IMG/VR virus record: IMGVR_UViG_3300050821_002264
Location: 1 to 50,876 of that record
From: a virus
Direction: 5' to 3' (one strand)
Length of the DNA stretch: 50,876 nt
The first letter of the stretch is position 1. Each line of letters starts with the position of its first letter. The notes under the pieces are model-generated. The model was given only the letters and a program-made list of their open reading frames with translations. It had not been told where the DNA came from and made no database searches. Shown in pieces: positions 32,412-41,854 of this stretch. Made by a program: the position numbers and the translations under genes.

Positions 32412-34468
32412 GTCGTCCGTTGCATATCCCATGCAACCAGTGTACAGCCTTCAATCGTCACTGGCTGGACCGAGGCATCCACAAATTGAATCCGTGGCCG
32501 AAAGCCCTGACTGCCGTCGCCAGCCAAATCGACTCGATAGTCTTCTTCTCCGTTGTCGTTCGGTATGACAGGGAACGCTGCGAACAATCCCCCGTCGAAT
32601 GCAACATTGACCGTCAGATTCGAGCCAATCGGCAATTGCCCTTGTAGAATCATCCACTTCAATGCCTTCTTGATCCCTGGCATACCAAAGTGCATGACCG
32701 GCAACTCGACCTGCATCGTAATCGCTGACCCGCCAGAGCCGTCAAAGTTCACATCGTCCAACGTTCCAACGTCCATCAGCCGCACATAGCCATCTTGACC
32801 GCCACTAATGACATTCGGGACGTTGTTGACATCATAATACTTTGCCAAGCAATTCATTTGAAACGGATACGTCCATGGACCTTGCCAGGCTTGTAATCTG
32901 ACCGATTGACTAAAGATCGTCTTGGGAATGCCACCGTCATTGATTCCTGGCGCCGCGATCCAGACTTCTTTACGATTCCGGTTATACTCGACAATCGAGG
33001 TCGTCAAGTGTGCCGTATCCAACGCGATCCAGTCTGGGTTTAACTGCTCTCCCATGGGCTGCGCATAGACTTCCGTCACGGCATACGGTCCTCGATCCGT
33101 CATCGCACATGCAACATTCTCGAACCGCTTTAGTGCTGTCGGGCCAATGGCTCCAATTTCCGCACTGACTCCCTCAGTATCCTGGCTGATGACAATGTCA
33201 TCTGAAGCATGACCAGTAAACCGCATGATCGAGTCGGCAGTGGACATGAGCAACGACGAGCCGATGACTTCTAACGCCGTCAATTGCTGCCCAGTCAAGA
33301 AGTCTGTCACAGCGGACCCGCCAAAGGTCTTATCGCCCGTGGCATAGTTCGTCGCATCCCCAATCTTCGACCAGAAGATCGTCTTGGGGAATGACCCTGG
33401 AAATCCTGGCGCAGCGGTCATTGCGAACATTCTTGTGTGATACGAAATAATCGACGTGGCCGCAGGGACATTGTTCGAATTGGGTGGCGCGTCCAATTGC
33501 GTCAACGTACCGACGCCGTCCCAGGAGAAGTAATGTCCACCGCTGGCCATATAGAGCACTAACGGCGCTCCTGCCGTTGCCGCTCTGAACGGTGCAAAGA
33601 GCGTTGGCTGCGTGGACGAGAACGCGGCAGAGCCAGTGTGCCATGTTACCGGGTAATTATCTGTCAACCATGCCGTTGCGTAGACATAGACATTCGAATT
33701 ACAAATCCCATCGGTACCCGTATTCACCGCATTCTGTGTGACCCGCACGCGAATCCAAATTGGCGACCCCGCAGCAGGAATGCTTACTGTCGGATTATAT
33801 ACGATTGTCGTGGACTGCCTGTACCCCGCAACAGCGGAATACGTCCCTGGCAATGCGGTATACGATCCACCACTGTTCACCGAGTATTCTAACGTGACGT
33901 CAGTCTCGCATGTAACGTTGTGACTCAAGTTTCCCGCGGTATTCGCATTGACTCGGAATGTCAACGTGTACAACTGATCTGCCGCTGGCAGATTCCCATT
34001 GATCGCGGGATCACCGAGCTTGTTGACTAAGCAATTCCCTGCGGCAACACTCGTGATCCCATCGCTACTAGTACCCAAGATCGAACTATCGCCATTGTCG
34101 ACCGGGTCCGTCCAACCTGCGCTGGTCCCTTGATTCGCCGTCGTTCTGACTGTCGAATTCGAGACCGCTTTCTGAAACGCAGCGGTATAACTAAAGCCAT
34201 CGCGCCAATAGAGGCTACCACCCGCAATGACGACGACTTGCTTCCCACTCGGCCCGTCCCATTGCGTCACGCAACTGACGCCTCCAGCAAACGGTGTCTG
34301 GTGAATTCGTTGCGTCCCTGACCGCTTGGTGAATCCGCCGTATTGCTGACTGAGTCTCGCGTTAGTGCAATCGACCAATTCATTTGGCGTGAGCAAGTCT
34401 GGGCTGATCGCAGTATTACGACCACCACGGAAATCATATCTATGATCCGTCAGGACTTGCTTTGGCAT
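32408..34468 (-). CDS. Large tail protein, gp10/DNA-stabilisation type
   Basis: 686 residues starting MPKQVLTDHRYDFRGG, with ELVDCTNARLSQQYGGFTKR, an opening typical of podovirus proteins that plug the tail (P22 gp10-like, beta-propeller style). The rest is beta-rich with repeats such as SYHTRMFAMTA and FFSKIGDATNY-like strands. ATG 34468 (TAATG overlap) is preferred to 34501. Likely tail hub or stabilisation factor. Confidence 0.6.
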   Translation of the reverse strand: MPKQVLTDHRYDFRGGRNTAISPDLLTPNELVDCTNARLSQQYGGFTKRSGTQRIHQTPFAGGVSCVTQWDGPSGKQVVVIAGGSLYWRDGFSYTAAFQKAVSNSTVRTTANQGTSAGWTDPVDNGDSSILGTSSDGITSVAAGNCLVNKLGDPAINGNLPAADQLYTLTFRVNANTAGNLSHNVTCETDVTLEYSVNSGGSYTALPGTYSAVAGYRQSTTIVYNPTVSIPAAGSPIWIRVRVTQNAVNTGTDGICNSNVYVYATAWLTDNYPVTWHTGSAAFSSTQPTLFAPFRAATAGAPLVLYMASGGHYFSWDGVGTLTQLDAPPNSNNVPAATSIISYHTRMFAMTAAPGFPGSFPKTIFWSKIGDATNYATGDKTFGGSAVTDFLTGQQLTALEVIGSSLLMSTADSIMRFTGHASDDIVISQDTEGVSAEIGAIGPTALKRFENVACAMTDRGPYAVTEVYAQPMGEQLNPDWIALDTAHLTTSIVEYNRNRKEVWIAAPGINDGGIPKTIFSQSVRLQAWQGPWTYPFQMNCLAKYYDVNNVPNVISGGQDGYVRLMDVGTLDDVNFDGSGGSAITMQVELPVMHFGMPGIKKALKWMILQGQLPIGSNLTVNVAFDGGLFAAFPVIPNDNGEEDYRVDLAGDGSQGFRPRIQFVDASVQPVTIEGCTLVAWDMQRTT

Positions 34469-36120
34469 TACAGGTCTGTAGATACCGCCAAGAGATACCA
34501 CAAGCTCTGTACATTATCCCACCGCCACTTGTACACGACTTGTGTACCATTCGTTGGATTGACAATCGACCCACCCGCGAACTTGAAGCCATTGGCTCCG
34601 GTATTAAATGTCGGCGGCGTCGTCAGCGCTCCACCCGAGCTATTGCGAATTGCGATAGTGATTTCCTGGCTCAAGTTTGCGCCTGGAGGATTCGACGGGA
34701 CGGCAATCGTCACGGCGATGTTGGACAAAATCGCCAGCGTGAAGTATGTTCCAGCCAACGCATTGATCGCTGGGGTCGCTCCTGACACGAGGGCGACGGA
34801 CGTTTCTTGCAATCCGTTCAATTGCGTTGCAAAACTTGTTCCTGAATCAAGGAAGATTTGTCGAGAGTTATCGCCAATGTGAATGAAGTTGTCGATATGA
34901 CACGACAACATGCTCACGGCTGTCGCATTATCTCCAGCATATGCTTGGAATGCCGCAGAGTTCCCAATACGTATTGGAGACCATGTGGACGAGTTGATCC
35001 CGACTGCCTGTATGATGTTCTCAGATAGCAACGTGTTCTGGAACAATCCTGCGCCGTTAATATTCGTCGCCGTGCCAATGTTCGCACAGCGGACAATGTT
35101 AAATTTTGCTGCCGCATTAAACGTACACCGCACCGCACCATTGTTCGTAAATACGCTACCGTCGTAGAAGCAATATTGTCCATCGTTAAAGATGACGGGA
35201 ACGAGTCCACCAACAGACGTATCGTGTACGTCGCCGTGAAACTCGTTAAATTCAGAATCATGCAGTGTTCCATTATCGCCAAACGTAACGCCCGCAGTGG
35301 TGAACACCGATGCCAAGTTAACGTACGCACGATTCCCTTCACAGAACGGTGTTGCATCTGTTCCGGAGACACCTGATGCATATGTTACCAAGCTGCCACA
35401 GTTATTAATAAACTCAACCGTCGCACGGTTGTTAATAGTTCCTGCGGCTTGTCCAGTGCGACCAAAGAGTATGCCCGTACCGGGGAAGTTTTGAATTGCA
35501 CCGCCGTCAACTCGACAGAATTGCGCCCCGACGAAGACAAGTGCATTCGTCGTGCCGCCAACGCCAGTATAATTCAACTGGCCAAAGGTAAATCTCGACG
35601 TCTTCCCAGCGAGCGAAATGGCGTCACCACTTGTCTTTGTGACATTGATGACTCCGCCTTCATGTTGCCAAACGCCATTGTTGAGCAGGGTAATCTGACC
35701 ACCTGGACCAATCGTAATCTGCGCTCCAGCCATGACTTCAACCCGAGCGCTGATGGACCCAGAGATATTCAGTGGGTACATGATCGTCTCAACGTAATTG
35801 TCTGGGACGAATATCGTTCCATTGCCGCTTGGGAGTCCACTAAAGGCCCCACTGAGCGTGCTTCCATATGCCCGAACATCATACGTTGCTGGATTACCAC
35901 CTTCGACCAGCATTCGGATCGCGGTATTGAACGTGACTAACGCTCCATTGAACGGAACCATGTTCGCTGGAATGAAGACGTACAGCGCGCCGTCCGTTGC
36001 CGCCGCATTGATTGCCGCTTGAATCTGCGCTTCATGGGTCGCGCCGCTAAACCATGCGGCATTATATGTCAACGCCGCAATGACCGTCAGGAGCGGACTG
36101 GGGGTCTGAGGAAATGGCAT
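34468..36120 (-). CDS. Beta-helix tail spike
   Basis: 550 residues. Pectate-lyase-like right-handed beta-helix style: QAAINAAATDGALYVFIPAN near the start is the usual opening, followed by many short strands with Asn/Gly turns (GGQITLLNNGVWQHEGG) and a C-terminal jelly-roll (YKWRWDNVQSLWYLLAVST). Such spikes bind or cleave host surface polysaccharide. Catalytic residues cannot be assigned by eye. Confidence 0.7.
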   Translation of the reverse strand: MPFPQTPSPLLTVIAALTYNAAWFSGATHEAQIQAAINAAATDGALYVFIPANMVPFNGALVTFNTAIRMLVEGGNPATYDVRAYGSTLSGAFSGLPSGNGTIFVPDNYVETIMYPLNISGSISARVEVMAGAQITIGPGGQITLLNNGVWQHEGGVINVTKTSGDAISLAGKTSRFTFGQLNYTGVGGTTNALVFVGAQFCRVDGGAIQNFPGTGILFGRTGQAAGTINNRATVEFINNCGSLVTYASGVSGTDATPFCEGNRAYVNLASVFTTAGVTFGDNGTLHDSEFNEFHGDVHDTSVGGLVPVIFNDGQYCFYDGSVFTNNGAVRCTFNAAAKFNIVRCANIGTATNINGAGLFQNTLLSENIIQAVGINSSTWSPIRIGNSAAFQAYAGDNATAVSMLSCHIDNFIHIGDNSRQIFLDSGTSFATQLNGLQETSVALVSGATPAINALAGTYFTLAILSNIAVTIAVPSNPPGANLSQEITIAIRNSSGGALTTPPTFNTGANGFKFAGGSIVNPTNGTQVVYKWRWDNVQSLWYLLAVSTDL

Positions 36121-36275
36121 TACGGAATCGCTCTTAGAATATCAGGTCTACCTGGCGTGTACGTATGATACCGACAGCCACGTACACACCGCCGATGGCC
36201 GTTGATGCCAAAGCGGTCGTGCAAACCAACGAAGCAAAGGATACGACCAATGATCTTCTTCAAATGCCGCCCCAT
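36120..36275 (-). CDS. 51-residue basic Cys/His protein
   Basis: ATG 36275 lies inside the end of the gp4-like gene; TAA overlaps the spike's ATG as TAATG. Product MGRHLKKIIGRILCFVGLHD then HRRCVRGCRYH: C-x3-H and C-x3-C-x2-H, Arg/Lys-rich. Missed by length cut-offs; junctions support it. Confidence 0.55.
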   Translation of the reverse strand: MGRHLKKIIGRILCFVGLHDRFGINGHRRCVRGCRYHTYTPGRPDILRAIP

Positions 36276-36970
36276 TCCCACATATTGCTTGGTGCAAACG
36301 GCTGAGTCATACCGTGATATTGACGTCTAATTGAGTTGAGCAACTTTTGCATCGCTTCATCACCAATGGACTTGAGTTGTGCTGCATCTTCTGCGTTGCC
36401 CTTGGGCAATGCCGTCGCGGCAGCAAGGTGAATCAATGCCTTATACGATCCTTCTGGCATATCGACCTGATAGCCATTGGTCAATTGCGTGAAGGCAGTC
36501 GGCTTGTAATTGTACCGTAGCTCCACGAATGTCGTCACATTGCCCAATGGATGCAACCAGAGTTGATTGCCAAGAAATTGAAAGCTAAACCGCTGCTCAA
36601 CACCCGTTGACGCTTGAATGGTCGAGACGTCGCCCGTCTGAGCGCTGGCGACCATTAGGTAATCTCTCGGGTCTTTACAAAAGTAATGTCGCCCGTCTGC
36701 GATACACTGTTGAAGCCGGTAGAATCGTTGGGTCAGCGCGCCGCCATAGTTCGAGAGCCGAAGGTCGATATAGCCTGGTGGCGTCAGTGGCAGACCAATC
36801 TGTTGGTACATGGAGTTGATGTACGGAGCGCCGTCAAGAATATCTCCGTACAAATCGTCAAGGACCAATTCTATTTGCTGATCCAAATTCGCATCTGACC
36901 AGCGTTTCGCGCTTGGATCATCAATCATCTGCCGAACTGCCGTGCGCACTTGCGCTTTAGTGAGGGGCAT
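36260..36970 (-). CDS. Head completion / tail accessory factor, P22 gp4-like
   Basis: 236 residues. N-terminal helix pair (TKAQVRTAVRQMIDDPSAKR, WSDANLDQQIELVLDDLYGD) and the later FVELRYNYKPTAF match the style of gp4-type factors that bind the portal and seal the head. Position between head and tail genes agrees. Confidence 0.65.
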   Translation of the reverse strand: MPLTKAQVRTAVRQMIDDPSAKRWSDANLDQQIELVLDDLYGDILDGAPYINSMYQQIGLPLTPPGYIDLRLSNYGGALTQRFYRLQQCIADGRHYFCKDPRDYLMVASAQTGDVSTIQASTGVEQRFSFQFLGNQLWLHPLGNVTTFVELRYNYKPTAFTQLTNGYQVDMPEGSYKALIHLAAATALPKGNAEDAAQLKSIGDEAMQKLLNSIRRQYHGMTQPFAPSNMWEWGGI

Positions 36971-37259
36971 TGCTCACCGTTGGCGGAATAATACACGCCG
37001 TCCAATCTGAACGACGGTGGTCGGCAATCTGGATACAGAGCATTTTGTCGTGAACATCGCTCAAGTGTTGCAAAATATCCGTCTGGTCTCGTAGTCTTGA
37101 CTGCGTTGTCGAATCATGCACAAAGACTTGCTTTGGCAAGCCAAACAGTGCATGGGTTCCAAGTACCGCAGCGGTCAGGAGCGTAACCGCTCCCCCGACC
37201 GCCACGACGACTTGCCAGCCTGCGCCAATTGCCGAGACGAAATCCGACAGCTTTTGCAC
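36957..37259 (-). CDS. Single-pass membrane protein
   Basis: 100 residues with one membrane helix (WQVVVAVGGAVTLLTAAVLG) and a helical, charged C-terminal domain (SRLRDQTDILQHLSDVHDKM), a topology shared with inner-membrane spanins and small phage anchors. Function unknown. Confidence 0.55.
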   Translation of the reverse strand: MQKLSDFVSAIGAGWQVVVAVGGAVTLLTAAVLGTHALFGLPKQVFVHDSTTQSRLRDQTDILQHLSDVHDKMLCIQIADHRRSDWTACIIPPTVSNAPH

Positions 37260-37261
37260 AA

Positions 37262-37702
37262 TTACTCCTTCTGCGTTGCGACCTTGAGCCGTTCTTTTGC
37301 TTCTTCAAGGTTGGCCATTAAGAGTTCAGGCACAATCTTATCATGCCCTTCGACCACACTCGGATGATCCTTCTTCAGATGCTCGCGAATTTGCTGCTCA
37401 GCCCCAAGGTTCTGCGGACCAGGAATGCCCCATTGCAACCCGCACCAAATGCAGGTCAACGGATGGCCGTCCTTCGCTGCCTTGAGCACCATAGCCATTG
37501 CCCGGTCTAACGGATTGCCCATCGTCTCAGGAATGACTTCGGTATCCACGTCGATATTGGCTTCTGCGAGTTGATGTTTAAACCCTCGATGCAAGTCGCC
37601 ATTCGGCAGAGGAACCAAATGTTCCTCCATCTTCTGATACGTCTTCAACCGCTCCTCAAGCGACTTGATCTTGGCTTTCGCCAGTTCCAGTTCTGCGCTC
37701 AT
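37262..37702 (-). CDS. Coiled-coil protein with C2H2 knuckle
   Basis: 146 residues. N-terminal coiled coil (LAKAKIKSLEERLKTYQKM), a central CIWCGLQW ... REHLKKDH zinc-type motif, helical C-terminus. ATGA overlap upstream. Function unknown. Confidence 0.6.
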   Translation of the reverse strand: MSAELELAKAKIKSLEERLKTYQKMEEHLVPLPNGDLHRGFKHQLAEANIDVDTEVIPETMGNPLDRAMAMVLKAAKDGHPLTCIWCGLQWGIPGPQNLGAEQQIREHLKKDHPSVVEGHDKIVPELLMANLEEAKERLKVATQKE

Positions 37703-38229
37703 GTTCTCCCCCGACTCACTTCCTCCAGCAACTTCTCGACATGATGATTGTCATGCTTGCCAACCGCGTTCCATAACGTCTCCGCGACGTCTTGTACCTG
37801 CTCCAACGCGATCTGATGACGGTCCTTCCGAACCTTCTTGTTATGCTCGATATGATCCTGCATTCTGAACTTCCAGTCTTGGCGGTTGTTATCACACGAC
37901 GCCAAGAGTTCCAACACTTTGTTCTCGATGTCATCAAGACTCGTGGGCAACGACGTTGGGTCTTGCATATCCACGCAGAACCAGCCTAATGCATCGTGAT
38001 GCGCGCCGATTTCTCCGCGTTGATACATTTCCCACCGCGCGTCACCTTGGGGCCAATTGCAGATTAGCGAATACCGCCCTGCCCATTCGATATAGACAAT
38101 ATCGAGCAATTCATCAATGGACTTGAGCTTTTCGCGAAGTGCGGCTTCCTGACCCTCTTGATGATCGGCGCGGATAGCACGGTCTGAATGTCCAGAACGC
38201 ACTTCCGCGCCGTCAGGTCCATAGATCAT
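37699..38229 (-). CDS. Helical hypothetical protein
   Basis: 176 residues, charged and helical (EGQEAALREKLKSIDELLDI, VLELLASCDNNRQDWK), His-rich near the end (HDNHHVEKLLEE). No recognised domain. TAATG overlap with the gene before. Confidence 0.55.
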   Translation of the reverse strand: MIYGPDGAEVRSGHSDRAIRADHQEGQEAALREKLKSIDELLDIVYIEWAGRYSLICNWPQGDARWEMYQRGEIGAHHDALGWFCVDMQDPTSLPTSLDDIENKVLELLASCDNNRQDWKFRMQDHIEHNKKVRKDRHQIALEQVQDVAETLWNAVGKHDNHHVEKLLEEVSRGRT

Positions 38230-38486
38230 TATGCGTTGATCGTCGCTGTGATCCGAATACGGCTTGGCGGCGGCGTCAACTCGCCCATATAGACGTCATA
38301 GGGACTTGCAACCGCTGTGCCAAGGGCCGTTCCGCTTTCCGAGGCGGTTGCCGCCAACGGAAATGGCGTTGCCGCGATCAGTTCCGCGTCACTGCGGTAA
38401 TAATTCACCGCTGTCACCGCGACGGTCTGCGCGCCGTTATTCGTCGTGACCTTGAGTTCCAAGGTCCGAATATGCAGCTTAGCCAT
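38229..38486 (-). CDS. Small beta-rich protein
   Basis: 85 residues (LHIRTLELKVTTNNGAQTVA), one beta domain without Cys, likely head or tail accessory. GGAG ribosome site in the 93-base gap upstream. Confidence 0.55.
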   Translation of the reverse strand: MAKLHIRTLELKVTTNNGAQTVAVTAVNYYRSDAELIAATPFPLAATASESGTALGTAVASPYDVYMGELTPPPSRIRITATINA

Positions 38487-38579
38487 AGCTAGGCTCCTGT
38501 ATTGTCGGACGCACTTTTGAACGAGGAGGAGACCCCATCCAAACGTCTATCCGCAATTTGCTAGTACACGCTAGCGCGC

Positions 38580-39275
38580 TTACGGGATATAGCCAACAAT
38601 CAGTGTGTCTTGGACAGTATCGCCTGCACCGGCTGCGGCGCTGACGCCCTGGAATTGCAGCGTCAATGCGCTGGTCAGCGTGAGACCTGTGACCGCCAAG
38701 TCCGCACCGCCGCCTTGGAACGATGCACCTGCCGATGTGCAAGTGCCGCCCTGGCCGCTCAAGACAACCGACGTGTTCGACCGGACAAGGACAGTGCCCC
38801 AGCAGGCCCACGGCGAAATGACCGTCGTAGCGATTGGGACAATCGAAACCTGCGAAGAACCACCAAAGCTGACAGTAATCTGCTTCGTGTTCGCCGCGTT
38901 CGATGTCGTGCCGCTGGCGTAGAACCAAAGCCCACGGACGCCAGGAACCGCTGTCGTGCCAAGACCGAGAATTTGCGGAACCGCTGCGGGAACGGTAAAC
39001 GACTTCAGGTTCGTCGGGCTGGCTGCGGCGCTGGACACCGATGCCGCATCCACCGTCCGTGCCATCATGTTCGTGCCCGTTAGCGTTTCCCCACCAGGGA
39101 AGAACGAGCCCAATGCGCCGGTTGGCAGCACGAGCCCTGACTGGCTGGCCCCGTACATTTCGTACAGGATTTGGGCCAAGACGTCAGCGGTGACGTACTC
39201 GCTCGACTGCCCAGCGCCAGCATTGCCAGCGACGGTCGCTTGAGCGTTCTTCTTGAGAAATTCGTAAATAGCCAT
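38580..39275 (-). CDS. Ser/Thr/Ala-rich head-associated protein
   Basis: 231 residues: helical start (AIYEFLKKNAQATVAG) then a beta domain (FTVPAAVPQILGLGTTAVPG, TKQITVSFGGSSQVSIVP). Close to the coat gene, so a decoration or head-fibre role is likely. Confidence 0.55.
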   Translation of the reverse strand: MAIYEFLKKNAQATVAGNAGAGQSSEYVTADVLAQILYEMYGASQSGLVLPTGALGSFFPGGETLTGTNMMARTVDAASVSSAAASPTNLKSFTVPAAVPQILGLGTTAVPGVRGLWFYASGTTSNAANTKQITVSFGGSSQVSIVPIATTVISPWACWGTVLVRSNTSVVLSGQGGTCTSAGASFQGGGADLAVTGLTLTSALTLQFQGVSAAAGAGDTVQDTLIVGYIP

Positions 39276-39850
39276 TAGTATGTCTCCACGAGAACAGTTG
39301 GAAGGCCCTTTGCTGTATTGCCGATGCTGGTGAGCGCTGTCGCGACGGTAATCTGGACTTCAAGCAGGAACAGATCATTCTGTCCACCGCCAGGGTTGTA
39401 CATCGTCCAGAGATCGCCCGAGGCACCATCATTCGATGCGTCGGTCATCGCGTAAATGGACTGTGGCTGACCGAGGGCGACTCCTGAGCCCGTGGTCACA
39501 TCAAACCATTGCAGCGAGAGTAGACCCGTTGCACCAGAGAATAGCACGTAGCCTGGCGAGCATTCGAGCTTATAGAGCTTGCCGCCCCGGACAGTGAACC
39601 GTCCAATGGACGCGACTCCGCTCGTGTTCGTATAGTTCGTTGTCGTATCCAGCGTAATCGCGGTGCCTTGCTGCGCACCGGATGGATCGCTTGCGCCAAC
39701 GACCGGACGGCTGAAATCGACGGTATTGAATTGGATATGATCGGCAGCGCCGATATTCGAGTTGACTAATGCCGACACATGGGCGAAGATGAAATCTTTC
39801 GTCCCGCTGAATGTCTGGGTGTCAACAGTACCACTGCGAGGAAATGCCAT
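39275..39850 (-). CDS. Beta-rich head-associated protein
   Basis: 191 residues, beta-strands with few charges (ASIGRFTVRGGKLYKLEC, LLSLQWFDVTTGSGVALG). Directly after the coat protein, a usual place for decoration or stabilisation protein. TAATG overlap with the next gene. Confidence 0.55.
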   Translation of the reverse strand: MAFPRSGTVDTQTFSGTKDFIFAHVSALVNSNIGAADHIQFNTVDFSRPVVGASDPSGAQQGTAITLDTTTNYTNTSGVASIGRFTVRGGKLYKLECSPGYVLFSGATGLLSLQWFDVTTGSGVALGQPQSIYAMTDASNDGASGDLWTMYNPGGGQNDLFLLEVQITVATALTSIGNTAKGLPTVLVETY

Positions 39851-39933
39851 AGTGTCAAACCTTTCCTGCCCTTGGCTGGTAGACCGTGAAGCCTACCAGC
39901 CAATGCAGATTTGGTGTTGCGTGAGTCGAAAGG

Positions 39934-41211
39934 TTATGCGAAGACCGGGCTGTAGTTCACGGTATCGGTGATACCGCTAATCACGCCCTGACTCAACCGA
40001 TTCAGCACGCCATAGTTCCAGTAGCTTGCGAACACGGCTTCCCAAGCGTCTCGATTGCTAACCCGCTGCCACTTCGGCGCGTCTTGGAACGAAATCTCGC
40101 CAAAGTCCATCAGGTCGATAAAGACGGTGTCGGGACCATAGACCGCGTAGAGCCGACCACGTGGAGCCCATGGGTCGTCAATCAGTGTTGCATTGGCAAC
40201 TTGAACGCCCGTGAATCCGCCCTTGAGTTCCATCGTCGGGGCCGAGAAGCGCCGCAGACCAAGCAACGATTCACCGTAGGCCTGCCAAATACCCGTCGAC
40301 GTCAACAAGAGCATGTTCTTCGGGCTCTTTCTCCAATCAACACCAGCCCGTGCTCTGATGGTGTTCAAGAGCTTCATGACAATCGTTTCGTCAATCGTGG
40401 TCGACGTGATCTTGTTCGCCGTCCACCGGGGATCGTTCAGCCCCTCGAATGTGGCGAATGCTGCTTCGACGTCCATGATCGACTTTAGACCATGCGGTTC
40501 CGCACCAAACGACGTATCGCTGGCGTCGACCGAAGCCGGAACGCAAGTGACAATCAAGTCATTGGCTTGCTGACCCGCAACCGCTGCGGTGTACGTAAAC
40601 GTCACGTTGTCACCGCTGACGGTGTGGCTCAAAATCTGCGTCTTGCCTCTCAAGGCAAACGTTGTACCGTTCAGGATGGCAATATCATCACCGTCGACCA
40701 AGTGTAGATTACCGATTCCTGCTCCGGTAATTCCGTATGGTGCGCTGGCGATAACGTGCGTGGTATCCGTGACCGTGCCGATGACGGCTCTGATACCCAG
40801 CGAGTCACTGTGCAGAATTCTCTCCTGCTCAATTTCCCATTGGTCCATGACGTCTTCGACAATCTTCTTGGCAGCACTGATATAACTGCCCTTTTCGTTA
40901 TTCGTCGCCTTCAGCGCGAGACCGTCGACCTGAACCTTGGCGTACGTTCTAGCAACCGAGAGCCGACCCTGCTTTTCTCTCGCGATACGCGAGGTTGGCA
41001 GGAAGCCTGCTGCCGACGAGACAAATCCACCCCGACGTTCGACCTTGACGTCGAAGAATAGATCGTTACCCGCATAGGTCACGTGCTCAGGACCGAGCTT
41101 GCGTGCTTGTGCGAGTAGGACTGTGTTGATCGGGAAAATCTTTTTGCGGATTGGCAAATACACGTTCTTCAAGACCGGCGTAAAGTCTTGAAGAATCTGG
41201 GGGTCTGCCAT
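39934..41211 (-). CDS. Major capsid protein
   Basis: 425 residues, near the 430 of P22-like coats. Features of an HK97-fold coat: N-terminal helix, E-loop-like stretch (AGNDLFFDVKVERRGGFVSS), spine helix region (AAKKIVEDVMDQWEIEQERI), and a C-terminal P-domain (SREDAWEAVFASYWNYGVLN-like). It is the first structural gene after the - strand promoter. No protease gene is seen; a separate scaffold lies on the other strand. Assigned on fold features and context. Confidence 0.75.
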   Translation of the reverse strand: MADPQILQDFTPVLKNVYLPIRKKIFPINTVLLAQARKLGPEHVTYAGNDLFFDVKVERRGGFVSSAAGFLPTSRIAREKQGRLSVARTYAKVQVDGLALKATNNEKGSYISAAKKIVEDVMDQWEIEQERILHSDSLGIRAVIGTVTDTTHVIASAPYGITGAGIGNLHLVDGDDIAILNGTTFALRGKTQILSHTVSGDNVTFTYTAAVAGQQANDLIVTCVPASVDASDTSFGAEPHGLKSIMDVEAAFATFEGLNDPRWTANKITSTTIDETIVMKLLNTIRARAGVDWRKSPKNMLLLTSTGIWQAYGESLLGLRRFSAPTMELKGGFTGVQVANATLIDDPWAPRGRLYAVYGPDTVFIDLMDFGEISFQDAPKWQRVSNRDAWEAVFASYWNYGVLNRLSQGVISGITDTVNYSPVFA

Positions 41212-41216
41212 AGGAA

Positions 41217-41564
41217 TTAGTCCTTAGAGTGTTTGATCTCGTGGCAATTCGCACATAACGCTTGAAATCGTTCTGGAGTCTTAAGGACTTCTTCGATCAT
41301 TCGCCACTGGCCAAGTTGACGGCGCTGTGCTGCTCCGTCGTTATGGACATGGTCAATATGAAGGACGCGCATGTCGTTGTTGCCACACTCTACGCACTTT
41401 CCGCCAAGCAGCATTAGCGCTCTGACGCGCTTCATGTGCCGATGTCTTTGCGAATATTCCGCCTGCGGATACTTGCGTGGAATCTTTACAGATTGAATAG
41501 AATACACATATTCTCCATGTCGAGTTGTCTGCTTGATACGTTTTTGGTGGGAGCGAGCCGTCAA
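41217..41564 (-). CDS. HNH endonuclease
   Basis: 115 residues. CVECGNNDM, LHIDHVHNDG and LCANCHEIKH give the HNH core and its zinc Cys pairs. Free-standing homing-type or packaging-linked nuclease, inserted directly before the coat gene. The start is a TTG at 41564; an internal ATG at about 41435 would keep the whole HNH domain, so the start is uncertain. Confidence 0.75.
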   Translation of the reverse strand: MTARSHQKRIKQTTRHGEYVYSIQSVKIPRKYPQAEYSQRHRHMKRVRALMLLGGKCVECGNNDMRVLHIDHVHNDGAAQRRQLGQWRMIEEVLKTPERFQALCANCHEIKHSKD

Positions 41565-41636
41565 GCCGGGATCGCACGCGTTGGTTCTCGACAGGGACAG
41601 TGCTCTAAGGAGGGACTGGCCTGTTGAACTGGGGTA

Positions 41637-41665
41637 AATATACCACTATTTACTTCTGATGTCAA
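41637..41665 (-). promoter_or_regulatory. Main - strand late promoter
   Basis: On the - strand: TTGACA (41665-41660), 17-base spacer, TATATA (41642-41637). It starts the coat/tail operon. GGTAAATA repeats at 41631-41638 and 41668-41675, and the inverted pair CTATTTAC (41646-41653) / GTAAATAG (41669-41676), surround it and look like operators. Confidence 0.8.
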
Positions 41666-41756
41666 GTGGTAAATAGCAGACTTAGGCCGGGTAGCTTGAC
41701 TGGAGGGTTAGACTAGGCTATGTTTAGGTAGGGGTAGCCAGAGACCAGTTCGGGTA

Positions 41757-41785
41757 TTGACAATATGGTCTGTATAGTATATATT
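41757..41785 (+). promoter_or_regulatory. Sigma-70 promoter, divergent from the late promoter
   Basis: TTGACA 41757-41762, 17-base spacer, TATATT 41780-41785. Starts the regulator gene. Just downstream TGTACA is repeated at 41800-41805 and 41812-41817, possible operator half-sites. Confidence 0.85.
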
Positions 41786-41854
41786 ATAGTATGACCCTAT
41801 GTACAACCTACTGTACAGCATTATGTCCGATACTACAAAACTGAGGCTAATTCT

